From Pseudomonadota bacterium (lineage in GTDB: Bacteria; Pseudomonadota; Alphaproteobacteria; Rhizobiales; Xanthobacteraceae): DNA of 64,000 nucleotides. Shown here one piece after another: positions 26,797 through 34,560 of the stretch (its first letter is position 1; each line of letters begins with the position of its first letter). The DNA lies in contig JAEZMT010000085.1 of NCBI GenBank assembly GCA_023442085.1, positions 1 to 64,000 of the forward strand, read 5' to 3'. The notes beneath the pieces are model-generated. The model did not search any database. It was not told where the DNA came from and saw only the letters and a list, made by a program, of their open reading frames with translations. The position numbers and the translations under genes are program-made.

Positions 26797-26860
26797 CAGA
26801 TTGTCATCATTAATATGGTAATAATCTGTGTTATTTGCGGAGAGCAATGATGACAATCTG
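26797..26860. repeat. 15-bp perfect inverted repeat between SDR and acyl-CoA ligase genes
   Basis: CAGATTGTCATCATT (26797-26811) is repeated as its exact reverse complement at 26846-26860, with 34 AT-rich bases between. AATCTG also recurs at 26823-26828. On the minus strand it lies just after the ligase stop and about 90 bases before the SDR start. It could be a large terminator-like hairpin for the ligase or a paired operator for the SDR operon. Confidence 0.55.
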
Positions 26861-26890
26861 CAACTTCAATAGCTGCGGGTTCCTCTTTGA

Positions 26891-28537
26891 TCACGGAGAA
26901 GTCGGGCGCCTCGTCTCCGGCGGCACGAGACCGAGGCGTTCCAACGCCTCGCCGCGAAGCTTGAATTTCTGGACCTTGCCAGTGCCGGAGGTCAGCGGCA
27001 GCGCTTCGATGAAAAATACGCGGGCCGGCATCTTGTAGGCGGCGATCTTCGGCTTCAGGTAGCCGAGCAATTCCGACTCTTGCACCCCCTCCCCGGTGGC
27101 GGCAACCACGAAGGCGATGCCCACCTCGCCATGTCGATCGTCGGGCACACCGACGACGGCACACGCCTCGACGCACGGGTGGCGCTCCAGCACGGCTTCC
27201 ACCTCCGCCGGAGAGACGTTGAAGCCGCGCGACTTATAGGTGTCGCCAAGGCGGCCGAGCAGGGTAACGCGGCCGGTCTCGTCCTGCCGCCCCCAGTCGC
27301 CGGTGCGCAGCCAGCCTTCAGGGTTGATGGCGCGGCCCGTCTCCTCTGGCTTCTTGTAGTAGCCAAGCATGATGGAATAGCCGCGCACCCAGATCTCGCC
27401 CGGCTCGCCGGCGGGCATGGGCGCGAGCGTCGCGGGGTCGATGATGGCCACTTCGAGGTCGGGCAGCGGCCAACCCTGAGTGGCGTGTCGCACCTTGCGC
27501 GGGTCGTCCCAGCGGTTGCGGGTCACCACGGTGGTGGTCTCGGTCATGCCATAGCCGGTGATGGTGCCGGGCACGCCCAGTTCATCCTCCACCTGGGCGA
27601 GGATTTCGGGGTCAATGCTCAACGTGTAGGCGAGGCGCAGCGACGAGGTGTCGGTCCTGCGAAAATCCTCATGGGCGAGGAGCTGGCGCAGGATCGGTGG
27701 CAGCACGTGCATGCCAGTGACTTTCTCGCGCGCGATCGCGGCAAGGCAGGCACCGGCATCGAACTGCTCGCCCAGCACGACCTTGGCTCCACGCACCCAG
27801 TAGGGTGCGATGCCGTTCATCGTGGCCATGGAACCGAACATGGGAATTGCGAGATAGAGGCAGTCGTCCGCGGTCAGATCCACGCGGATGCCGATGTCCC
27901 AGGCCTTGCGCCACAGGCAATGGGAAATCATCGCCCCCTTCGGCAGTGCCGTGGTGCCGGAGCTGTATGAGATAATGGCCGGGGACACAGGATCATACGC
28001 CATGTCCGGCATCGCAACCGAGGAACTGTCGAGCCCGGCCCAGGTGAGAGCGCCGGAATAGCCGCGGTTCGTGTCCTCACAGACAATTACAAAATCGAGC
28101 AACGGCAGGGCTTCGCCTGCTATTGCGCCCGGCGAGCCGTCGCGGAGGCCGGGGCACAGATCTGCGAGAGCAATGAGGAAATCGGGTCCGTCACCAGCCT
28201 CGGTCACAACCACCGCCCGGCAGTCGGATTGTCCCAGCTGGTAGGCAATTTCGTCGCGCCGAAGTCGGGTGTTCAGCATCACGCAGACCAGTCCCATCTG
28301 CGCCGCGCCGAGCCACGACCAAATGAACTCCGGCCGGTTCGGCATCAGAATTCCGACTTTGTCGCCGGGCTTCAGCCCCAGCGCCGCGAACCGCCGGGAC
28401 GCAGCGTCGGCCTCGCGGCGGAGATCGGCGAAGGAGAAGCGCTGATCGCGGAACACCAGGGCGTCTCGCTCCCCATGGCGCGCGGAAAGCATCGCCAAAG
28501 CCTGCGCGTAGGTCGCATTGTGGAACGGATTGCTCAT
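26891..28537 (-). CDS. AMP-forming acyl-CoA synthetase (class I adenylate-forming ligase)
   Basis: 548 aa from the ATG at 28537, after GGAAGGGAAAC; the open frame runs further upstream without a supported start. The ATP/AMP signature YSSGTTALPKG spans residues 191-201. GYGMTETT, LRTGDWG, YKSRGFNVSP (hinge) and a C-terminal SGTGKVQK with the catalytic lysine are all present. It activates a carboxylic acid to its CoA thioester, the likely entry step for the acid brought in by the TRAP system. The chain preference (fatty, aromatic, alicyclic) cannot be read. Confidence 0.92.
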   Translation of the reverse strand: MSNPFHNATYAQALAMLSARHGERDALVFRDQRFSFADLRREADAASRRFAALGLKPGDKVGILMPNRPEFIWSWLGAAQMGLVCVMLNTRLRRDEIAYQLGQSDCRAVVVTEAGDGPDFLIALADLCPGLRDGSPGAIAGEALPLLDFVIVCEDTNRGYSGALTWAGLDSSSVAMPDMAYDPVSPAIISYSSGTTALPKGAMISHCLWRKAWDIGIRVDLTADDCLYLAIPMFGSMATMNGIAPYWVRGAKVVLGEQFDAGACLAAIAREKVTGMHVLPPILRQLLAHEDFRRTDTSSLRLAYTLSIDPEILAQVEDELGVPGTITGYGMTETTTVVTRNRWDDPRKVRHATQGWPLPDLEVAIIDPATLAPMPAGEPGEIWVRGYSIMLGYYKKPEETGRAINPEGWLRTGDWGRQDETGRVTLLGRLGDTYKSRGFNVSPAEVEAVLERHPCVEACAVVGVPDDRHGEVGIAFVVAATGEGVQESELLGYLKPKIAAYKMPARVFFIEALPLTSGTGKVQKFKLRGEALERLGLVPPETRRPTSP

Positions 28538-28732
28538 TGTTGTTTCCCTTCCCTCCCGGGATTCGACCCGCCCTAAGTGAAGGCGCGCCAGTTGATCGTT
28601 TCCGGAGAATGCGCCGCAGCGTGGGGCCGGCGCCGCGGAGATCCGACATGCGACTGCGCCGTCCGGCGGGGTGCGGGAGCAGATGTCCGGCCGCCTCGGT
28701 GAAGCCGGTCGCCTCCGTAACATCCCTGTATC

Positions 28733-28758
28733 AATGTAGCCGTCATATAAGTTACATT
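28733..28758. promoter_or_regulatory. MocR-type operator, copy 1
   Basis: AATGTA (28733-28738), 14 bases, TACATT (28753-28758). The same arrangement with the same spacing occurs at 33540-33565. It lies 40 bases before the chosen MocR start and about 200 bases upstream of the divergent ligase gene. Autoregulation by the MocR protein is the natural reading. Confidence 0.6.
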
Positions 28759-28797
28759 ATGCCCGACATTGATCTTGGGCCGGAGAACCCGAACGCC

Positions 28798-30201
28798 ATG
28801 ACTGACGCCGCCGGCGCGGGGGTATGGACACCCGACATTTCGAAGTTTGAAGGCCCGCGCTATCTCGCGCTCGCAGGCGCCATCGCAGAGGCCATCGACA
28901 GCGGCGAGCTGCCGCTCGGCGCGCAATTGCCACCCCAGCGCGATCTGGCCGAACAACTCGGCGTCACCGTCGGGACGGTCGGACGCGCGTACAACATCAT
29001 GAAGAAGCGCCAGCTGGTCTCCGGCGAGGTTGGGCGTGGCACCTTCGTTTGCCGTGGAATCGAGGCGACCATCCCGAACTACCTGCCCGAGCGCATGCCT
29101 GGCACCATCGATTTCGCCTGCTACCGTTCGCCCGTGGCCGGCCTTTCCGAGGAACTCGCGAAGGCCATGACGCTCGCCGCCGCACGCGCAGCCCTCATGC
29201 CGATGCACAAATATCCGCCCGCCGAAGGCCTGCTGAGCCACCGCACCGCCGGTGCCCAGTGGATTCGCCGCTCCGGCCTTCAGGTGACACCCGACCGCGT
29301 GATCGCCTGCGGAGGCGGCCAACAGGCGCTGCTGGTGGCCATCAGCGCCACCGTCGGCCCCGGCGAAATTCTCTTGTCCGAAGCGCTCACCTATTCCGGT
29401 GTCAATTCTCTCGGCGCGCTGCTCGGGCGCCGCCTGGCGCCCGTCGCAATCGATGGCGAAGGCATCATTCCCGAGGCCCTGGAGGAGGCTGTCGCCGCCA
29501 CCGGCGGGCGCTGCCTCTATCTTCAGCCCACGGTTCACAATCCCACCGCGGCGATGATGTCCGAGAAGCGTCGCCAGCGCATCGCCGACCTTGCGCGCCG
29601 CCATGACCTGATCCTCATCGAGGACGACGCGGCCATTAGCGGAATGACGGAGCGTCCCATGCCTATCGCGCACTTCGCGCCGGAGCGGACGATCTATCTC
29701 AGCTCGTTTGGCAAGAGCGTTACCCCGGCTCTGCGCGTCGCCTACATGGCGAGCCCGCCAACGCTCTGCGAACGCCTCGTCCACACGCTCCATTCGCTGA
29801 TGCTTGCCAACGCGCCTCTGCTGCTGGAGATCGCCGGGACAATGATCGCCGACGGTTCCGCCGACGCCATCGCCCGGCACAATCTGGCCGAGCTGCGTGC
29901 CCGCCATGAAGCGGCGCTGAAGCTGCTGGGGGGCTGGAAGGTCTCCAGTCACCCAGCAGCATTCTTCCAGTGGCTGCATCTCCCCGCTCACTGGAGCGCG
30001 GCGGAATTCTGCGAGGCAGCCTATCGGGAGGGTGTCTCGGTTGTGCCGTCGGACAATTTCACAATCGGCGGATCGACGCCGCCCCGCGCGTTCCGCATCT
30101 CGGTAAATCCTGCGCAGAAGGCGAGTGTTCTCGCCAAGGGCATCGACGTGCTCAGCCGGCTTGCCCGCGAGCGCCCGCAGCCGCGCATGGCCGTGGTGTA
30201 G
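28798..30201 (+). CDS. MocR-family transcriptional regulator (GntR HTH plus aminotransferase domain)
   Basis: 467 aa. Residues about 18-88 are a GntR winged helix (SGELPLGAQLPPQRDLAEQLGVTVGTVGRAYNIMKKRQLV...GRGTFV). The rest is a fold-type I aminotransferase-like domain with a PLP lysine at 306 (YLSSFGKSVTPALRVAYM) and NPT near 248-250. Start: the ATG at 28798 has GGAGAA ten bases upstream. The earlier ATG at 28759 abuts the operator and has no ribosome-binding site. It is divergent from the ligase and is the only regulator seen in the island, so it probably controls the pathway by sensing an amino compound or PLP. Confidence 0.9.
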   Translation: MTDAAGAGVWTPDISKFEGPRYLALAGAIAEAIDSGELPLGAQLPPQRDLAEQLGVTVGTVGRAYNIMKKRQLVSGEVGRGTFVCRGIEATIPNYLPERMPGTIDFACYRSPVAGLSEELAKAMTLAAARAALMPMHKYPPAEGLLSHRTAGAQWIRRSGLQVTPDRVIACGGGQQALLVAISATVGPGEILLSEALTYSGVNSLGALLGRRLAPVAIDGEGIIPEALEEAVAATGGRCLYLQPTVHNPTAAMMSEKRRQRIADLARRHDLILIEDDAAISGMTERPMPIAHFAPERTIYLSSFGKSVTPALRVAYMASPPTLCERLVHTLHSLMLANAPLLLEIAGTMIADGSADAIARHNLAELRARHEAALKLLGGWKVSSHPAAFFQWLHLPAHWSAAEFCEAAYREGVSVVPSDNFTIGGSTPPRAFRISVNPAQKASVLAKGIDVLSRLARERPQPRMAVV

Positions 30202-30245
30202 GGCGCGAGCCGCACGCCTGGACGCTGGCGCTCGGCGCGGGCTGT

Positions 30246-31868
30246 TCATGCGCGGCGCTCTGGCGTCGGCGACTGACCGTGCAGTGCGATCTCCCACTCG
30301 AGATAAGAGCGCATTCCGGTCAGCCCACGCCGATAGGGCGGCTCCACGATGTCGTCGGCGACCGCTCCATCAGGCAAGCCTACAGCGAGCGAAAATCCCG
30401 CGGCGCGCCAGGCCGCGATGCCGCCTTCAAGGACATAGATCTCCTCGCGGCCGAGGCGCGCCAGCGCGCGCGCGGCGAGAATGGATTGAGCCTCCTCCGC
30501 GGATGCAAGCACCACCGCCCGGCCCGGCGGGAGCTCCGCCGCCAAAAGCTCCAGCGAGCCACGCGGCAGCCAGAGCGCGCCCGGTATGTGGCCCGACGCA
30601 AGATCGCGGCTCGAACCCACGTCGACCACCAGGGGCCGCGTCTCAGGCGGCGCGTCCAGGCGGCGGAAAAGGTTCGCCGCGTCCAGGAAGGCGCAAACGG
30701 AGGTCGCGGCGGCAAGGCCCAGCGGCGTGGCGCGGGCTTTACCCCGTGCGATTCTGCGGCCCGAGTCACACCAGGCCGGCATGCCCCCTGCGAGCACATG
30801 GGCACGCGGGAAACCCATGCGCCGATACCAATAGGCGGCAAGCAAGGCACGTGCGTCGCCGTCGTCCACAAACACCACGTCAGCCCCGGGTACGGCGATG
30901 AAGTCGTCGGCCCGTTGCACCGCCTGTCCACCCGGAGCGAACACGGCGCCAGAGATGTGCCCGGCGTCGAAGGCATCTCTCGTCCGAACGTCGAGGAGGC
31001 GGACATCGGCGGACGGGCGGACAAGGAGCGCTGAGAGGTCTCGGGGAGAAAGGAAATCGACACCGTGGGTTCGCGCCAAGCCTTCGGCGCGGGCAACGGC
31101 GTGCGCCCGGCTGCCGGACGAAGGGGGCGGCGAACTCGCCTCCCCGCACTCCAGCGCGCGGCCGTCCAGCCGCCAGCCCATGGTGCCGTTCTCAAGCGCA
31201 AAGACCGATCGCACGCCGAGCAGCGCGAGAGTGGCCGTACCGATGATGGAGCGCGTGCGGCCAGCGCAATTCACCACCACCGTGTCGCACTCCGCCTCCA
31301 GATCCATGACACGAAGCGCCAGCTCGAAACCGGGCGCAGATCCGGCCGTCGGAATGTGCGCGGCAGCGAACTCCTCCTCAGTGCGGACGTCCCAGATCGC
31401 GATGCGCCGGCCGGCGGCGCGGAGGGCGTCGAGACCCGCCGCATCGAGATGGCTCACCCGGTCCTCAGTGAGAACCCGCTCGCCAAAGGTCTTGCACGGC
31501 ACGTTCACGCCCATCGCCGGCCGGCCACCACAAGCGCGCCAGCCGGCGAGACCATGGGCGAGCACGCTCACACGGCTATAGCCGTATCCGCGAAGATCGT
31601 CGGCCGCGAGCACGGCGCGACGATCGTCCCCGCCGTCGTCGTACAGCACCACCGGAGTGGTGCGAGCGGGCACCAGTTCCTCCATGCGATACTCGAGCCG
31701 GCGACGCGGTAGCGATGTGGCACCGGGGATATGGCCTCGCTCGTAGGCGCCGTGCTCGCGGACATCGAGCAACGCCCATTCACGGCTCGGCCAGGCGTGC
31801 CGTGGGTCGGCAAGCGCCGCCGCAAAGGCGTCCGCCATCATCAGGGGGGTGGCGGCAATGGCATACAT
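30246..31868 (-). CDS. four-domain rhodanese-like protein with one active-site cysteine
   Basis: 540 aa, convergent with the MocR gene. Four rhodanese repeats can be counted from their LLDVR/HIPGA pairs near residues 33-50, 159-175, 292-310 and 415-431. Only the second has a cysteine in the active-site loop (VVVNCAGRTR, Cys201). The matching loops of domains 1, 3 and 4 carry Asp (VVLYDDGGD), Asp (VVFVDDGDA) and Ala-Ser (VVLASAEEA). It is presumably a cytoplasmic sulfurtransferase with three structural domains. It sits four bases from the MaoC-like gene upstream, and why sulfur transfer belongs to this pathway is unclear. Confidence 0.85.
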   Translation of the reverse strand: MYAIAATPLMMADAFAAALADPRHAWPSREWALLDVREHGAYERGHIPGATSLPRRRLEYRMEELVPARTTPVVLYDDGGDDRRAVLAADDLRGYGYSRVSVLAHGLAGWRACGGRPAMGVNVPCKTFGERVLTEDRVSHLDAAGLDALRAAGRRIAIWDVRTEEEFAAAHIPTAGSAPGFELALRVMDLEAECDTVVVNCAGRTRSIIGTATLALLGVRSVFALENGTMGWRLDGRALECGEASSPPPSSGSRAHAVARAEGLARTHGVDFLSPRDLSALLVRPSADVRLLDVRTRDAFDAGHISGAVFAPGGQAVQRADDFIAVPGADVVFVDDGDARALLAAYWYRRMGFPRAHVLAGGMPAWCDSGRRIARGKARATPLGLAAATSVCAFLDAANLFRRLDAPPETRPLVVDVGSSRDLASGHIPGALWLPRGSLELLAAELPPGRAVVLASAEEAQSILAARALARLGREEIYVLEGGIAAWRAAGFSLAVGLPDGAVADDIVEPPYRRGLTGMRSYLEWEIALHGQSPTPERRA

Positions 31869-31871
31869 CGC

Positions 31872-32327
31872 TCAGATCGCCGGGGTGGCGCGATAAACCA
31901 TGACCCGCCGGTGGCGATAGACCGGCGCGCCCGCCGCATCGCGGCCTTCGATCTCCTGAATCAGTAGTTCCATGGCGCCGGAGCGCGCCTGCTTCTCCTC
32001 CACCCCGACAAAAGTGATGCAGCAGGTGAGGATGTCTCCCACCACGATCGGCCTCGCATAGTGGAAGCCCTGCTCGCCGGCGAGTACGCGCCGCCGGTCG
32101 AGATTGCGGGTCCACTTGGGCTCTTCGGGGCAGTGGAAGGAGACCGGAAAGGTGGGCGGCGCAATGATGCCGGCATAGCCTTGCGCCCGCGCCGCCTCGA
32201 TATCGCGGTACACCGGATTGGGGTCGCCGATGGCGTCGGCGAAGCGCCGCACAGCCCCCTTCTCCACCTCGACGATGTAGGGGGCGCTGCGTAGGCCGAT
32301 CAGCGAGCGGTCGATCTCGACGGTCAC
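31872..32327 (-). CDS. MaoC-like N-terminal-type hotdog protein
   Basis: 151 aa starting at GTG 32327, chosen because TGAGGGAG lies six bases before it; it overlaps no other gene. The sequence IVEVEKGAVRRFADAIGDPNPVYRDIEAARAQGYAGIIAPPTFPVSF matches the FAS1-like/MaoC_dehydratas N-terminal hotdog type. Here the catalytic D-x4-H pattern is not obvious. Such proteins often pair with a catalytic MaoC subunit, in this case possibly the 24291 gene. It lies between the rhodanese and the acyl-CoA dehydrogenase genes in one transcript. Confidence 0.78.
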   Translation of the reverse strand: MTVEIDRSLIGLRSAPYIVEVEKGAVRRFADAIGDPNPVYRDIEAARAQGYAGIIAPPTFPVSFHCPEEPKWTRNLDRRRVLAGEQGFHYARPIVVGDILTCCITFVGVEEKQARSGAMELLIQEIEGRDAAGAPVYRHRRVMVYRATPAI

Positions 32328-32338
32328 GGCGAGCTCCC

Positions 32339-33493
32339 TCAGGCCTTCTTCCACTGGCTGTTCTCACGCTCAAGGATGGCTGCCGCGATCATATTCTTGT
32401 GGATCTGCATGGTGCCGCCATAGATCGAGCCGCCACGGACCTCCGCATAGCGGTGAACGAGGGGATATTCCTTTGTGTAGCCGTTGGCGCCGAGCATCTG
32501 GATGGCGTCGTCACAGATCTCCTTCGCCGCCTTGGCGGTGAACACCTTGGCGATCGAGGTCTCGAGCGGTGCGGGCAGGCCCGTGACCTGGGCCGTCGAT
32601 GCGGCGCGCATGACGAGCAGGTGGGCCGCGTCGAGCTTCACGCGCATGTCGGCCAGCATCCACTGGATGCCTTGAAAATCACAGATCTCGCGACCGAACT
32701 GCCGCCTCTCCTTGGAATAGGCGAGCGCGAACTCATAGGCGGCACGCGCGGAACCCAGCATTCGAGCCATGCTTCCGAGACGCTCCGCATTGTAGACGCT
32801 GATGAGCTTGCCGAATGCACCGCCATCGAGAAGAATATTCTGCTTCGGCACCCGGCAATCATCAAAGTAGAGCTCGAACAGAAGCTCGTCGGCCATATTG
32901 AGCGTGCCATGCGAATGGCGGAAGCCCGGTGCATCATGCGGGACGATGACGGCACCAATGTCGGACGCTTTCCCCGAGGTGCCAAACCGGCAATAGACCA
33001 ACGTGAACTCGTTGACGTTCACGAAGCTGACGAACTGCTTGGAACCGTTGAGCACCACCTGGTCGCCGTCGATCCGGGCGCGCGTCTTCAATGCGGTGGC
33101 GGCCGAGCCGGCGTCGGGCTCGGTAATGCCGATGGAGATGCCGATCTCGCCGCGGCACAGGGGCTCGACGAAGCGCGCACGCTGCTCGGGCGTGCCGTAT
33201 TCCGCAACGGCGCCCACGGCGCCGGTGGAGGTGCGGTGGCTCAAGCCACCGACGATGGGCGCGCAGGCCTGCAGAGTCTGGATCACCAGGAGCGTATCAA
33301 GGAGCGGAAGACCGAGGCCACCATGCTCAGGGGGCAGATTGAGCCCAAGAAGCCCCTGCTCCGCCATGGCGCGGCGCAAGCGGCGCACGCCAGCAACACT
33401 TGAATCCGCCACCAGCGGAGCGAGCTTGCGCTCGTAAGCCCCCTTGGCCGCCTCCACAAGCTCCTGCTGACGATCGGTCAGTTGAAAATCCAT
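32339..33493 (-). CDS. acyl-CoA dehydrogenase with isovaleryl-type active site
   Basis: 384 aa, standard length. Flavin/substrate motifs include GISIGITEPDAGS (about 118-130), NGSKQFVS (149-156), RRQFGREICDFQGIQ (263-277) and QMLGANGYTKEYP (332-344). At the classical catalytic base position the motif is YGGT (Gly359) instead of YEGT. Glu237 in NAERLGSMA aligns by motif with the alternative base of isovaleryl-CoA and long-chain enzymes. It is therefore probably active, with a branched substrate favoured. It starts after AGGAAG, 47 bases from the MocR-type operator. Confidence 0.9.
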   Translation of the reverse strand: MDFQLTDRQQELVEAAKGAYERKLAPLVADSSVAGVRRLRRAMAEQGLLGLNLPPEHGGLGLPLLDTLLVIQTLQACAPIVGGLSHRTSTGAVGAVAEYGTPEQRARFVEPLCRGEIGISIGITEPDAGSAATALKTRARIDGDQVVLNGSKQFVSFVNVNEFTLVYCRFGTSGKASDIGAVIVPHDAPGFRHSHGTLNMADELLFELYFDDCRVPKQNILLDGGAFGKLISVYNAERLGSMARMLGSARAAYEFALAYSKERRQFGREICDFQGIQWMLADMRVKLDAAHLLVMRAASTAQVTGLPAPLETSIAKVFTAKAAKEICDDAIQMLGANGYTKEYPLVHRYAEVRGGSIYGGTMQIHKNMIAAAILERENSQWKKA

Positions 33494-33539
33494 CCGGATG
33501 TCTTCCTGCCCTGCGGTGCAGCCTTGGCAGATGCACCAG

Positions 33540-33565
33540 AATGTATCTATTTTTATAGCTACATT
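33540..33565. promoter_or_regulatory. MocR-type operator, copy 2
   Basis: AATGTA (33540-33545), 14 bases, TACATT (33560-33565). It is in the divergent region between the acyl-CoA dehydrogenase (minus) and the flavin reductase (plus). The flanks also match copy 1 (TACATT followed by ATG or GTG). The AT-rich core TATTTTTATAG could contain the dehydrogenase -10 box. Confidence 0.6.
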
Positions 33566-33656
33566 GTGCCTTGAACGTTATCTTACATCAAGGCAATTTT
33601 GTCCGGATTGCGGGATTGTACCCACGCATCCCGTCGACAAAGAGAGGAAATGCCCC

Positions 33657-34160
33657 ATGCCGCGATTTGAAGCTGTGTCGGAGGATGACTTCAAGCGGGG
33701 CATGCGCCGCCTGGCGGCCGCCGTGAACGTGGTTTCGACCCTTGAGCAAGGGCGCCCGGCCGGACTCATCGCCACTGCGGTGTGTTCGGTCAGCGCCGGA
33801 CCGCCCAGCATTCTGGTATGTGTCAACCGAGGTACGCGTACCCACGGCCACATCATCGAGGCGGGCGTGTTCTGCGTGAATGTGCTCGCAGCGGACCAGA
33901 TGCCTTTCGCCCGCCAGTTCCTGTCGCGCGACCCGACCGAACGGTTCTCTCACTGTCACTGGTCTACCCTGGCCACAGGCTCACCCGCGCTCGACGAGGC
34001 GATGACCAATTTCGACTGCGAGGTGTCGTCCCAGTTCAGCTCGGGAACCCATGACATCCTGGTGGGTCACGTAGTGGCGATGCGGCAGCGCGAGAGCACC
34101 AATCCCCTGCTCTATTTCGAGGGAGACTACAGGCACATCGCCCATGGCGAGACGGCCTGA
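33657..34160 (+). CDS. flavin reductase-like domain protein (FMN/FAD:NAD(P)H reductase)
   Basis: 167 aa from the ATG at 33657, eight bases after GAGAGGAAA. The flavin-reductase-like domain is recognisable from DDFKRGMRRLAAAVNVVSTLEQGRPAGLIATAVCSVSAGPPSILVCVNRGTRTHGHI and the C-terminal GHVVAMRQR. Family members supply reduced flavin to two-component monooxygenases (HpaC, DszD-like). The obvious candidate partner is the acyl-CoA dehydrogenase-fold protein at 24719. It is divergent from a dehydrogenase gene across the MocR-type operator. Confidence 0.88.
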   Translation: MPRFEAVSEDDFKRGMRRLAAAVNVVSTLEQGRPAGLIATAVCSVSAGPPSILVCVNRGTRTHGHIIEAGVFCVNVLAADQMPFARQFLSRDPTERFSHCHWSTLATGSPALDEAMTNFDCEVSSQFSSGTHDILVGHVVAMRQRESTNPLLYFEGDYRHIAHGETA

Positions 34161-34166
34161 GCACAG

Positions 34167-34388
34167 TCATACCTCAATGATTGCCACCGGCTGACCTTCG
34201 TCCACACCGTCGCCCGAGGCGACCAGAAGGCGCGCGATCCGGCCGGCGCTCGGGGCGGCGACCGGGATCTCCATCTTCATCGATTCGACAACCAAAAGGG
34301 TGTCGCCGGCGGCCACCAGACCGCCTTCCGCCACCGCAACCTCGAACACCACGCCGGTGACACTCGACACCACGTCATGCTGCGCCAT
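34167..34388 (-). CDS. free-standing biotin carboxyl carrier protein
   Basis: 73 aa from the ATG at 34388, preceded by GGGAGAA. The whole protein is one biotinyl domain with the attachment motif VVESMKMEIPV, biotin on Lys38. Such mini-carriers serve three-gene acyl-CoA carboxylases. It is convergent with the flavin reductase and divergent from the carboxyltransferase, so it shares a promoter region with the latter (34389-34560). BirA at 47916 in this window could biotinylate it. Confidence 0.9.
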   Translation of the reverse strand: MAQHDVVSSVTGVVFEVAVAEGGLVAAGDTLLVVESMKMEIPVAAPSAGRIARLLVASGDGVDEGQPVAIIEV

Positions 34389-34560
34389 GAACATTCTCCC
34401 CCGCTTGTGTGGATTGCCCCTGCCCGATGAATATCGATGTGCAATGGTGACAATATGCTGCAAATGCATTTACATTGAAAGAAACAATCAACAGCGTCCG
34501 CACAAAGGACGATGCGGCCGCAATGGACCGCCGAGCGATACGGGAGCGAAGCCGGGCCCT

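Noticed and set aside
34451..34476. A third full MocR operator before the carboxyltransferase
   Set aside because: Only TACATT matches; the partner half-site at the right spacing reads CAATAT, so it is listed only as a possible half-site.
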